DNA of 64,000 nt, taken from the NCBI GenBank assembly GCA_964019695.1, contig OZ026522.1:65061811-65125810 (forward strand), in the 5' to 3' direction. Source of the stretch: Loripinus fragilis. Its lineage: Eukaryota; Mollusca; Bivalvia; Lucinida; Lucinidae. Below the pieces are notes generated by a model. The model was not told where the DNA came from, made no database searches, and saw nothing but the letters and a program-made list of their open reading frames with translations. The first letter of the stretch is position 1, and the number at the start of each line of letters is the position of its first letter. Shown piece after piece: positions 12,524 through 23,741 of this stretch. The position numbers were made by a program, and so were the translations under genes.

Positions 12524-12620
12524 TCAAACAGTTTGGATCCAGATCAGGCCCCATGTTTTGTTGGACCTGATCTGGGTCCAAATCAGGCCCAACATGATCT
12601 GATTCCAAACTGTTTGCAAA
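12524..12620. repeat. GATCAGGCC inverted repeat
   Basis: TCAAACAGTTTGGATCCAGA on the left is matched by an inverted end reading CCAAACTGTTTG on the right. The interior holds GATCAGGCC and GGGCC blocks. Related copies lie at 43.8, 50.6, 61.1 and 62.4 kb. It is a short non-coding palindromic element. Confidence 0.65.
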
Positions 12621-13135
12621 GGTAACATCAGCATGTGACATTTTCAATATGAGACAAGCGGGGGAAAGGTTAGTATGACCAACATACTTAATTTTATTTT
12701 TATCATATTTGTTCAGATGAACCTAAATATGGTATATATTGAAATGAAATATGTGTATTTTGTTGATTATTAAGCAAACATATCATCCAATTTTACTCGC
12801 CAATAACACCATTAGTAAATATTAACTCATGCACTGATCAATATTTTGGGGGAGGGACGGAAGGGGGGCCTACTATCCAGGAGAATTAGAATTTTTGGAA
12901 AATTTGGTGTCTAATTCCCAATCCATGAGTCAGAAAAGTGAGTTGTGTCTCAGAATTTACATTGACATAACAATGTAATTTCTTCTAGAATGTCCAAGTG
13001 ATGACGTGTTCTGTCAAATTCCCAGGGAAAGAATTTGATTTTTGTTGGTCATTTCCATGGGTCATTTCCATGACCCATACCCAAGACCACACCTTGGGGA
13101 AAGCATTGAAAAAAGTATTCTTACTCTTAAAGTGT

Positions 13136-14230
13136 CAATCATGACTGCAGCAGATGACAAATTTTGCTACAGCTGATATTGTCATCTGCTGAAAATTATA
13201 AGTGGTGCTTTATGGGTTTTCAAAATGTGCTTATCTGAAAACTATGACTATATAAAAGGGGACCATGCGCTGTGGTGATTGATAAAATAACCAATGACAA
13301 CAGAGGAACATTAAAAAATCCAAAGCAATGTATAAATCTAGAATAATCCATCATCAATGTTACACTGAAGATATCGATGCTTTCACTTTTATAATCATAC
13401 TCTTTATTATTATGATGATCAATAAATCTATAAATCTATTTTCTATATGGCCTTTCCATCTCTGATTAAACATTGTTGAAATTCTTTATTTATGTTTCAA
13501 ATTTTATGAACTATTGACATTTTAAGTTAATTTAACATATAAGTTTGTCTATTTATGTGTCAAGAAAAAAATATACTTCCAGATTATATGAACATTTTGA
13601 TACACATCCACTAAAACTGATCGTTTGGGTACTCCTTAATTAGAAAGGAGTATTCAATAGATAATGTTTGATGCAAATGTAAAAACAGTATCCGAGGATG
13701 TTTTATTCCTCTATCAACTTATCTGTGTTGATGAATTAATTCTTAAGCCCCAAAATGTCAAGCCAAAGCATGGGACAAAAATTCCACTCGTCCGCTCATA
13801 ATTCCGAGGGAAATCAAGAACTGACAAGTAATTCTTCCCAAAGTAGGACGAGTGCTTTGGGAAGAATTACTCCAGGATATGATATATTACTCCCTTATGT
13901 TTTTAATTCGAATTAAGTGAAAATTGTAAGTCACTCGTCCTGCAGGACAAGTGCAATATTGAAATATTTTTATCCCCTGCAAAGATTTGCAGATTTTTTT
14001 CTTGAGCAAAAAGGACTTCATATTCATGTGAATCTTCAATGAATCTATAAATGATGCATTTGCAAATTGAGGACTCTATACAGAAACCATTATTAATTGG
14101 TATCTCAAGGGTGTTAAATCTTTTTGTTTTAGGGACACATAACATAACCATTTGTATAATTATGTTTAATAAAGTTTTAACAGAGGACATTATAAACACT
14201 TTTTCCTCTTATATTTCAGTTTAATTTTGT
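13136..14230. other. Non-coding stretch with a small inverted repeat
   Basis: CTTCCCAAAG/CTTTGGGAAG arms near 13,833-13,864 enclose AGGACGAGTG, and CACTCGTCC segments occur at 13,785 and 13,932. These resemble sequences at 16.7-16.9 kb and may be related palindromic elements. No gene is supported. Confidence 0.4.
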
Positions 14231-16190
14231 TGATGTCTGTATATAGACAAGAGCTTTGCCAGTGGCGCAATATACGCCCCTTTGCTAAGACAGTGGAAGC
14301 ATCACTTTCAAATTTAGAAAGGAGGAACATTCATTCTTGTGCCCAACACATCATCCTGACTAAATTCTGAGTGACTTATGGCATAACAATAATGTAAATT
14401 ACACAAAATAAGCATAAAAACAATCAAAGGGCCATAACTCAGAAATGGAGAGCAACTGTAATTGTATGAATGTACGTGACACATGACCTTGACCTGAAAC
14501 ACATTCCTATAAAGTTTCATGAAGATATCCAAAATAGTTAATGAGTTATGGGGCGTACAGGAATTTGTTTGGAAAAAGAAATGGAAAAAAATAATCAAAG
14601 CAGCATAAAATGGAAACTAAACATGGGGGAATGATCATTCTTGAGATGACACACCGTCTTTACCTTTTACATGTACACTTTTCTATAAAATTTCATGAAG
14701 ATATTCCAAATGATTACCAAGTTATGGGGTGTACAAGGATGAAAATTACACAAAACAAGCAAAAAAAAACCCCAAAAAATCAAAAGGCCATAACCCTGAA
14801 AAGCAACCATAATTGTACTTGGCCTATTACACATTCCTATAAAGTTTCATGAAGAAACCGTTACATAACAGTTATGAGTTAAATTGCGTACAAGATTTTT
14901 TTTACAATAATCAAAAGGGTATAACTCAGAATCTAAGAAAGGGGGAACAACCATTCTTGTAGGCAACACATCATCTTGACCTATTACACATTCCTATAAA
15001 GTTTCATGAAGACATATATAACAGTTACTGAGTTATGGTGCGTAGTTATGGTGCGTACAAGATTAATTTTACAATAATCAAAGTGGTAACTCAGAAACTA
15101 AGAAAGGGGGAACAATCATTCTTGTATGCAACAATACTGATATTGACCTAATACTCATTCCAATACAGTTGCATGAAGATATCCCGAATGGTTACTTATT
15201 TATGGGATGTACAAGAATTTTCCGAAAAAAAAATCAAAGGGCATTACTTAGAAGCTAGGAAAAAAGGGACAACCATTTTTACGTGCTACACATCAGCGTT
15301 AACTAATACACATTCCTATAAAATTTCATGAATATATCATGAACAGTGAGTGAGTTATGTGGTGTACAAGAATATAAATAACACAAAATCAGCATTAAAA
15401 TACAATGAAAGAGCCATAACTCAGAAACGGAAATGAACCATTATTGTGCGTGACACAATGTCTTGACCTGATATACATTCCTATTAAGTATCATGAAGAT
15501 ATCCCAAACCATTACCGAGTTCTTGGTCGTACAAAATTTTATTTTGGAAAAAAATTATCAAAGGGCATAAATTGGAAACTAAGAAAGGGGGAACAATCAT
15601 TCTTGCGCGCCACACATCATCTTTACCTAATACACATTCCTTTAAAATTGCATGAAGATATCATGAATAGTGAGTGAGTTATGGAGTGTACAAGAATGAA
15701 AATTACACAAAATAAGCATAAAACACAATCAAAGGAGCAGTCGTAATTGTATGTGACACATTGTCTAGACCTGATATACATTCCTATAAAGTTTCATGAA
15801 GATATCCCAAAGGGTTACTGAGTTCATATGGGGTGTACAAGATTTTTTGGGGAAAAATGTAAAAAAAATCATCAAAGGGGCATTACTCAGAAACTAAGAT
15901 AGGGGAAACATTATTTTTTACGTGACACATCGTCTTGACCTAAATCACATTCCTACAAAATTTCATGAAGATATCCCAAACAGTTACCGAGTTATGGGGT
16001 GTACAAGAATGAAAATGACACAAAATAAGCATCCAAAAACAATCTGGGGGGACTATGGCGAAATAGGGCCGAAATTTCACCCTAAATGGGACCAGGAAGA
16101 CTTTGTCTTAACCTAATATATATTACCCTCAAATATCATGAAGATATCTTGAAGATTGTTTGGACGGGCGGACAGCTCCATGCCATAACA
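14230..16190 (+). repeat. Degenerate tandem array with TTTCATGAAGATAT units
   Basis: The phrase CATTCCTATAAAGTTTCATG(AAGATAT) or close variants recurs roughly every 150-180 bp (for example near 14,504, 14,991, 15,780 and 15,950). Each unit also carries a CATAACTCAGAAAC-like and a GGGG(T/A)ACAA(T/C)CATT-like segment. It starts after GCCAGTGGCGCAATATACGC and ends near GACGGGCGGACAG. Short plus-strand frames repeat with the units and are not genes. Confidence 0.75.
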
Positions 16191-16689
16191 CAACAGTTTT
16201 TTTTCATAATGGGTGTATAAAATTTGTTTCTAAGTTTATAATTGTCACAGCCAATGTCAGTATTTGATGCACAATTAACAAATTCAGACATTTCCTGGAC
16301 TGTGAGCTTGTGTGCTTGTGTCTGGACCCCCTCCCCCACCCCCTTGAAATTTTGGCAACTAAAAATACAAAAATTGAAACCTTTTTTGGGAGGTGGGGGA
16401 GGGGGGACAAGGTCATAACATGTAATACCCCCCAACCGACTGTCCAGTCAGTTGGCTATTGCAGCCTTTCTGGATCAAAAGAGTTTAGTCCACTATGAAT
16501 GGTAACTCTTAAAGGGTCAATCACACTTGCAATAAATGACAAATTTTGTGACAGATTTCTTCATTCACTGGGAAAATAAGTATGATGCATCTGCCTGCAA
16601 AGGATTAACACTAAAGATTCCAAAGGAAACAGTTAAACTTGAAAATGTGGTCTGCTGCTAAGTTTTAGTGGGGCTCTATTCCTATCTCT

Positions 16690-16870
16690 GCCATTCATGA
16701 CAATTAGAGTGCTAAATTTCCACTCGTCCGCTCGCCATGACCAGTACCTCATGCTGCAGGACGAGCAAATTTTTTTACTATATACCTGTACTAAATTAAA
16801 ATGTAAATTATTGAATATACAAACAAATATGAGCATGTAGGACGAGTAGAAATTTTAATAATTTTCCACC
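16690..16870. repeat. Small element with CACTCGTCCGCTC / GGACGAGTAG ends
   Basis: AAATTTCCACTCGTCCGCTC near 16,714 is partly mirrored by GGACGAGTAGAAATTT near 16,839. It is similar to the segment at 13.7-13.95 kb. Function is unknown; it is probably a relic of a palindromic DNA element. Confidence 0.4.
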
Positions 16871-16924
16871 CCTGAATCGTTGTCCGCTCGTTCATAGATC
16901 TGCTTTATGTACCTTGATAGCCTA

Positions 16925-17000
16925 TATTGCAAACAATATGGACCTAGATCAGACTGCCCCTTAGGAGCAGTCTGATCAGGGTTCATAGTGTTTGCATCCA
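16925..17000. repeat. GATCAG hairpin
   Basis: GATCAGACTGC and GCAGTCTGATC face each other across a short CCCTTAGGA loop. The flanks read TGCAAACAATATGGACC and a diverged inverse ending GTGTTTGCA. Confidence 0.6.
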
Positions 17001-17911
17001 TGATAAAAGTAGTCTGCAATGCATCTGATTATATGCAGCAGATGTAATAAGCAGACAACATTTTCAGGGCAGTAAAATGTTGGCAGGAAAAGGGTTAATT
17101 ATTCTGTCACAGACTGTCAATCCGTCTTTACCTAAAACAATGGCCAGACATTTTAGCAACATGTTAGCTATTCAAATTACTGATTAACACTACTGATTAT
17201 ATACACCTTGATTAATTACTTTAAAAAATGATACCTGTATGCAAAGTTGGTTGGACCGTGAAGGTCAGACAAGATACCAGATTGTATTTTGAGAAACATT
17301 TTTGCTGTAAAATACTGAAGTGCTATGGGAGCAGTCTGACCTGGGTCCACATTGTTTGCAATATAGGCTACCAAAAAACATAAGCAGACAAGAGGAGGAG
17401 ACAAGTCGTGAGCTAAACAATTGTGCAACTCTCAAAGGCTGAAGATAAGAGCTATATGCAATAGATGGCTATCCCCCCGCATCTGAAGCAAAAAGTGAGT
17501 CTTGCTAAATTTCACCAATTTCTGAACAGCCCTATAATGTCTGGTAGGCATTGAATTTTAAGTTGCTACATGAATTATTAATTATAACAGAAAATGGCTC
17601 TCAAAATAAGCTAAAAAATGGACAGTTATTATCATTTTGGCTTCACCTGTGATAAAGGACGTGTAACGGTTTTGTATTACAAATGGCCCACTTTTACAGT
17701 AAAAAATCCATTGTAAAGAAATCCCTCCAAAATATTACCAAATGATACCTAAGAGTCTCTAGTTTAATGTCCACAATTTATTTTCTTCATTAAAATGAAT
17801 TTTTATGATAAATTTTGGAGTTAAATGCATGCCCTATCAACCACACTTAACACTAAGTCTATGGTAAAACCAAACACCCTCGTGTACTTCGTGACTCAAT
17901 TACATACATGT

Positions 17912-18004
17912 CCACATGCGGAACCGGATAAAACTATTTCTCATTTTGTTGTGCATATAATATTACACCATAAAATGGTAACTCTGAGCCGGTTCCGCAT
18001 GTGG
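17912..18004. repeat. Inverted repeat CCACATGCGGAACCGG
   Basis: A perfect 16-bp inverted pair (17,912-17,927 and 17,989-18,004) encloses 61 bp. It may be a minimal palindromic element. No coding capacity is present. Confidence 0.6.
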
Positions 18005-18241
18005 CAAATACTGTAAAAAGACTTTTTCTGCAAATTTTATCCTGAAATGTACTATTCAATTCATACTTATCAAAGCACTGAGAGTATTTAAATCACTGGA
18101 GAGACATTAGATTCCCGTACAAAAATGGAATACAATGTACATATTAGCAAGCTCAAATCAATATTATTTCTTACAAGCAGTCCTCCGATATATTGCGTTT
18201 GAAAAGCAAATACAACAAATATTTCAGTAAATGCGAGTCTT

Positions 18242-18245
<4 letters not shown>

Positions 18246-18282
<37 letters not shown>
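18246..18282. repeat. (GA)n microsatellite
   Basis: An uninterrupted GA dinucleotide run. The minus-strand Leu/Ser repeat peptide read through it is an artefact. Confidence 0.95.
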
Positions 18283-18286
<4 letters not shown>

Positions 18287-18339
18287 TGCAAGGAGAGAGT
18301 TTGATGTGCCCCCTTCTCTAACTGATACATAGATTTCTG

Positions 18340-19262
18340 GAGACAGTTCTTTGGTACAATCTGCTTTTAAAAATACAGCTCACCGCCACTTTTGTTTTGG
18401 CATGGCCCATTGCTTTGAATTAAGATTGTCAAAATGGCAAATTATGTGATCAGTCTTTGGAGCATGAGGAAAAAATAATCAATTATTGGTATTTTCAAAT
18501 TACAGGGCAGACACTATTTAAATGGCCATACTAGAGTAGTTAGGAATGGAAAGTATATAACATTAGATAGAGTTGTCCCCCACCCACTTAAAGGAGTTAT
18601 CTTATAATTCGTTTTGGCTGTCCCAGATAAGTATCTGTGCAAGTTTCGATGAAATTCATCTAGCGGTTCATAAGGTAGAGCAAACGCTACTTCACAGCAC
18701 AGATGTCGGAATCAATTAATATGATTCCAAAATTTTGATAGAACTGTGTCAGTTTAATGGTAATATTATTAAAGTGAGGTTATTTAAACAAAAAGGAGCT
18801 GGTGTGATGTATGTGATGTATACAAATGCACACTCTCAACATATATTGTAACTGACCCTCAAAACTAACACCTATCTATATTTTTTGGAGTTCGTAACTT
18901 CTCATGTACATATATGATGTATATAGGTGGCGCAGATTTTGTCGCAATAAACCAATGTAATTCTTTGATTTAGTTTTGTTCTTTTCAATTCATTGTTATT
19001 AATGCAAGAAAGCATGTATAAAAACAGCCAATGGCTTGAATGCGAACTCCACAAGCATTTTATTCATAATGAGTGTAATGCGCTTTTCATGCTTACATGT
19101 GCACAATATCTGTACTAAAGTGTTTGTTTCCTCAACGAATATCGCTCTCGTAAAGTGTTTGCTAAGATAATGCAGTATATATACAACAACCACCAATCTG
19201 CAGATGGTAAATAGTCACTGGGACCAACAAACACATACATTTAATATTCAAGGATCGAAATA
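18340..19262. other. Non-coding stretch
   Basis: No gene or clear repeat was recognised between the GA tract and the inner inverted-repeat element. Low-copy transposon interior is a possibility, given the outer inverted repeats. Confidence 0.35.
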
Positions 19263-20090
19263 CAGTCAAACCTCGATTATTCGAAGTGCCAGGGACCGCA
19301 GGAATCCTTTCGAATAATCGGTAGTTCGAATGATCGAAAACGGGAGTTTTCGGATATTTTCGGAAAAGCTCGGACCTTTCATAGAACGTCATTGTTTTGC
19401 CAGAGTTCGCAACTTCAACTCGTGTTTTCCGTGAAGTACAGTTAATGGCCCAGTTCCGAATCACTTTTACTTCAAGGCGTATTCCAAATAGTTGCTCTGA
19501 GTAAATAAGATTTCGGTTTTGCTATTACAAAGCACTATCATTCCCCTAAATAATGAACCTAAATTTGTATCATTCAGACTCAGCTATGTGTCATACCACG
19601 GCTTTGAAGTAGGCCGCCAATTGGCCTAGTTGCGGGTCATTTGCCCAGTTTCGAATCACTTTAGAAATTCTAAGAAATTACCTTCAGTAGTACAGTTGCA
19701 TTAAGGTTTTGACATTGTTAGCTTAATCACTACTTCCAATGACGAGTTTGACGCATTATTTTACCGTATTCATTGCAGGAAAACTTGCACGGACACAGAA
19801 GGTAACCAAAACGGGCAACCATCGGCCCGCCAGCGAACCGTCATATAAATGGCACCTCGCTAGCGGTCCTATGATGACACGACATCTGTAGCTTTGTACT
19901 TTTCGAACCAGTAATCCTAAGATAATAACAGCCTTGTGCTTTTGCATGCGGGAGGGGGTGTCCGGACCCCCAGTACTCACTCCTGTGGATCCGCGCATGA
20001 ATAAACGTCCTAAGACTATGAACATTTTTACCACATGCAAGTAATACTCCAAGGTTTACCGGTAAACTTGGTAAATGAGACAGTGTAGAG

Positions 20091-20312
20091 TTGAACTAGA
20101 TCAGATAGCTGCTAGAGGCGCGTTCTAATCAAGATCTGCACTGTCTGCCATTTGACGCATCGCTTTGTGATACAGACACTAACATTTACTTTTTTGGAGT
20201 ATTGAACTAGATCAGATAGCTGCTAGAGGCGCGTTCTAATCAAGATCTGCACTGTCTGCCATTTGACGCATCGCTTTGTGATACAGACACTAACATTTAC
20301 TTTTTTGGAGTA
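20091..20312. repeat. Perfect 111-bp tandem duplication
   Basis: Positions 20,091-20,201 and 20,202-20,312 appear identical base for base, starting TTGAACTAGATCAGATAGCT. Identity implies a very recent duplication, or an assembly artefact. Confidence 0.9.
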
Positions 20313-20538
20313 TTTTTTTTCGATTTTTGTGACATTTTTATTTAACGTCTGTGCTCTTTTCCATCGATATTTAGCGCACGCATATACCAACACGCGCGTT
20401 GTGAGAGTAAAATGCATTTGTAACCACTGCCCCATCCGCCAACACCGCGGGCGGTCGACACACGTGATACTGTAGCCGATTGCGGGGTCATCATGGTAGA
20501 TGTTTGAATGGTTATAACGTTTAACCCCCCCACCCCCC

Positions 20539-20542
20539 CACA

Positions 20543-20585
<43 letters not shown>
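20539..20585. repeat. (CA)n microsatellite
   Basis: CA repeat preceded by C runs. The 174-codon minus-strand frame running through it (20,223-20,747) contains a Cys-Val repeat and is an artefact. Confidence 0.95.
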
Positions 20586-20587
<2 letters not shown>

Positions 20588-20840
20588 CACGCACGCACGC
20601 ACACCACAGTACGAGACAAAGACCAGATTTATAACATTTAAAAGACGATCGGCAAAATCTTTGCCAGTAAAAAGAAAAACTGGAGAGCTTCAACATGTTT
20701 AACGGTACCAACCTCACTCTTAATTCTGATTTGGCTCTGGTACCCAAGTAAAAACTCTGTTATACATAGTTGAGATAGGCAAAAAGCATGGGAATCATCC
20801 GACACAAGTATGTCCACTTGTGATGGAGTGAGGCATAGAC

Positions 20841-21103
20841 CAGGGCCCAGAATTACAATGCCTCCTTAGAGTTGAGGAAGACTTAAGTTAAGTATTGATT
20901 TTTCAGGATGCGAAAAATAACGTTTCAAACTGATTAAAATCAAAATAGTTTCATTTTTTCTGTAGATCACAATGATACTTTGCCCACAAGTACTGCATCG
21001 ATCCAGGCAATTTATTTAAAATCTTAACTAGCATGTTAAAATATCAGTACTTAACATAAGTCTTCCTTAAACGCTAAGGAGGCGTTGTAATTCCGGGCCC
21101 AGG
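20841..21103. mobile_element. MITE-like inverted repeat GGGCCCAGAATTACAA
   Basis: GGGCCCAGAATTACAATGCC at the left is mirrored at the right by an arm ending TTGTAATTCCGGGCCC, with pairing extending through CTCCTTA. Internal TTAAGT segments are also mirrored. The element is non-coding, about 260 bp. Target duplication is unclear. Confidence 0.6.
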
Positions 21104-21158
21104 GCACTGGAAAATCAACAAGACGTTAGCCTTCTATTACTCATAGGAGGATGTAGTG

Positions 21159-21460
21159 CATGGTCGGATCCAGAGGGGGGGCAGGAGGCCCGGATCCCCC
21201 CTCGAAAATCACAAAAATATAGGGTTTTTTTTGGCAATTTTGGTCCCGATCCCCTTAAAATCGTAAAGTTGCCAAGCCAGCTTTCAATTTTTGGCCATAA
21301 TCGGCACGCCAGCGAAACGCCATTTAAATGGCGGTTCGCTGGCGGGCTGAAGATGGCCCGCTAATAGTGGTATTTGGATAATACCTCCCCCATCAAACTA
21401 AAAAAAAAAACGTTGTCAAGGTTGGACCCCCTCTGACAAAACTTTCTGGATCCGCGCATG
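21159..21460. mobile_element. CATGCGCGGATCCAG-type MITE, copy 3
   Basis: It opens CATGGTCGGATCCAG and closes CTGGATCCGCGCATG, with an exact 5-bp target duplication, TAGTG (21,154-21,158 and 21,461-21,465). It contains the CGCCATTTAAATGGCG palindrome at about 21,305-21,360. Confidence 0.75.
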
Positions 21461-21780
21461 TAGTGGAACCTTACGGATAAATGATGCATAATTAGGATAA
21501 TGGGCATCAACCAGCTAAGGTTAGTCGGGAACGGGACTGATTTAGAGTCCCAACTAAAAAGTTGAATTACCCGGTATCGAGCTCGGGATCCCTGGTCTGC
21601 TAGGTCTACACCACATATGCTGAGCGAGAGAGAGGGAGAGAGAGGGAGAGGGAAGAAAGAGAGACATGCAGACGGACAGGCATATACATATAGAGAGACT
21701 TAGATAGTCAGACAGACTGATAGATAGACAGACAGACAGAGAAATTCAACAGACACACACAAAGGCACAATCCTTAAGAA

Positions 21781-22048
21781 TATGCGGATCCAGGGAAGAC
21801 ATAGCCCCCCCCCCCCCCCCCCCCCCCCCCCCCGCCAACCCCTGTAAAGTCCCATAGCTATACCCCTAAAATTCAGACTATTTTCACACTTATGCTCTCT
21901 AGAGCTACCAAGGCCATCAAATGGAGTTTCGCTGGCGGGCAGATGACGGCCCGCTTTTGTGGTATTTGGATCCTCTCTCCCCTCATCAACTAAAACGGCA
22001 TGAAATATAAAAAACGTTGTCAGAGTCAAAACTTTCTGGATCCCCGCG
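21781..22048. mobile_element. CATGCGCGGATCCAG-type MITE, copy 4, ends eroded
   Basis: ATGCGGATCCAGGG at the left and CTGGATCCCCGCG at the right match the family. No clean target duplication remains. A 29-base C run (21,805-21,833) and part of the GGCGTTTCGCTGGCGGGC palindrome lie inside. Microsatellites abut both sides. Confidence 0.55.
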
Positions 22049-22050
22049 TC

Positions 22051-22053
22051 TTC

Positions 22054-22092
<39 letters not shown>
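22051..22092. repeat. (GA)n microsatellite
   Basis: GA dinucleotide run directly after the eroded MITE. Similar AGAG/GACAGA tracts occur at 21,622-21,745. Confidence 0.9.
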
Positions 22093-22892
22093 ATATGGTG
22101 CCCGTGAAACTTTTTCACATAATTTTGACTTCTATTTTGTACAAACAGCTGAGCGCGTGTACGTTATTGTAAATGTGACGTGTAATAAACTTGTGTTTAC
22201 ACACTGATTCGAAACTGGGCAAAACATTGACAGTGATTAAACGGCTATCACAGGACCAAAAACAGAAAAGAAGGTCCGTTTTTTTCTTGGATGTGTTTTA
22301 ATAATTGTTGGAAAACATGCTGAAACCGAAAGTTTGATAAAAATGCATTTCAAACGAAAGCATTTTTCGGAAATATGCAGTGAACAGATACTGACACGTG
22401 TGAAAATATACCTTCATAAAATGGGTCATGGGGGGAAATTGTAATTATTTTCACCAAGCAGATAACTTATAGATATTTGCTTTCACTCAAATACAGAGGG
22501 ATAATTATACAACAAAACAAAACCAAAATATGTATTTTAAATTTTACCGCTGATGTGTAGTTTGCAACGAAACTATGACGTGATTCGGAACTGGGAAAGA
22601 TTCGAAACTGGGCCATTAACTGTAATTATATAATCAGAACATCTGTCAAAGCATTAAAGAAAATGAGCTTCTTGGAGGTTGTGGTCTCATCGTCTCTTAT
22701 GCTTTGCAGCTCTAAGAACGCCGAAAAGAAAGAAAATCCAATCTTTATTGACATCTACTACATGTATGTACATGTAACAACATCGATAAACAACAATGAA
22801 AATAAAGGTTAAATGTAAATTGACGAACCATTTACCGACGAAATACTGTCTCCTTTTTAATCGCCCTAATGTCATAAGGTCTCCATTCCAGC

Positions 22893-22990
22893 TAGCACAC
22901 AGCGTCGGGCCATCAACGGCCCGCCAGCGATAGGCCATTGAGATGGCCTATCGCTGGCAGGCCGTTGGTGGCCCGACGTTGTGTGCTTTT
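22893..22990. repeat. Palindromic element GGGCCATCAACGGCCCGCCA
   Basis: A long inverted repeat centred on GGCCATTGAGATGGCC, with arms running from CACAGCGTCGGGCC to GGCCCGACGTTGTG. It is the standalone version of the palindrome found inside the CATGCGCGG elements. Confidence 0.7.
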
Positions 22991-23741
22991 TGGGCTGCGA
23001 AATTCTCTTTTATTTCAGTGAAAACATACGTCTGGGTGTTTAAAAGAACCGTCTCGTTAAGCATCCAAACCTAGGTTTTGATTGTTTTTCCCTCAATCAT
23101 AAAATTGTGTTTTAGGCATTTAAAAGAAATGTTTCGATGAGACGGTTCTTTGGAGCACCCAAAAAATATGTCCGTGATATTCGTCTATTATCGAAATTGT
23201 TATTTTTGTTGTACAAAGTCGGTGCGCTTGGTGTGTTCGCTTAATGTACACTGGTCAAGAATAAATCAAAGGATGCGAGACGATCAAATTAAAATCAATT
23301 TTAGCTCAGTTATGCCCCTAATTAGACATTTGAAAAACATCAAACAAAACCATCATTGCAGACGATCTTAATAAAAGACACCATTTACTCACTTAACGGT
23401 TCATCACGTAATAGTGTGAACGTTAATCCGGTGTCAATTACCTGTTGCAACTTTGTTTGCTAAATCACTCAGGTGTGTAAATCGAACTCGGCCAAACAAA
23501 AAAATCATGATCACCATGCATGGCTTTTGGACTTCGAATCTTGAAGGGTAATTTAATAGCAACTTCTTCAATCGGGACCGACGAATTATTTCGAAAAATT
23601 GAATTTTTCGGATAACCGAAATTCGAATAATTGGTAGTTTTATTGCAATAGATAATAGAGAAAAAAGTCGGGACTGTCCATCGTCTTCGAATAACCCAGT
23701 AGTTTCGGATAATCGGCGTTCGGATAACCGAGATTTGACTG

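Larger units (their letters stand above)
11350..13135. repeat. Tandem duplication of a ~630 bp unit with later insertions
   Basis: Unit 1 (11,350-12,134) and unit 2 (12,135-13,135) share, in order, AGTGTGAAATGAAT, ATTCAAGTCCT, CACTCTTAA, GAAATATGTGTATTTTGTTG, GCACTGATCAAT and ATCCATGAGTCAGAAAAGTG. Unit 1 carries a SINE insertion. Unit 2 carries about 350 bp of extra sequence (12,360-12,715) with a GATCAG inverted repeat. Frames within it are not conserved, so it is not coding. Confidence 0.7.
19439..22622. mobile_element. 3.2-kb TA-flanked inverted-repeat element (third layer)
   Basis: CAGTTAATGGCCCAGTT at the left and its exact inverse at the right are each flanked by TA. The inner part repeats TTCGAAACTGGG and ATTCGGAACTGGG near both ends. 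It contains a perfect 111-bp tandem duplication, CA, GA and C microsatellites and smaller MITEs, but no recognisable transposase. Confidence 0.6.
19263..23741. mobile_element. pogo/Tigger-like inverted-repeat element (second layer)
   Basis: The left end CAGTCAAACCTCGATTATTC is mirrored by a right end whose inverse starts CAGTCAAATCTCGGTTATCC. TA flanks both. Sub-terminal TTCGAATAAT/TTCGGATAAC motifs recur at both ends. The termini resemble those of pogo/Tigger-type transposons (established for the superfamily; the assignment here is inference). No DDD transposase is recognisable. The element is interrupted by the insertion at 19,439-22,622. Confidence 0.6.

Noticed and set aside
20223..20747. 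174-codon minus-strand frame
   Set aside because: It runs through a CA microsatellite and the exact tandem duplication. The Cys-Val repeat is simple-sequence translation.
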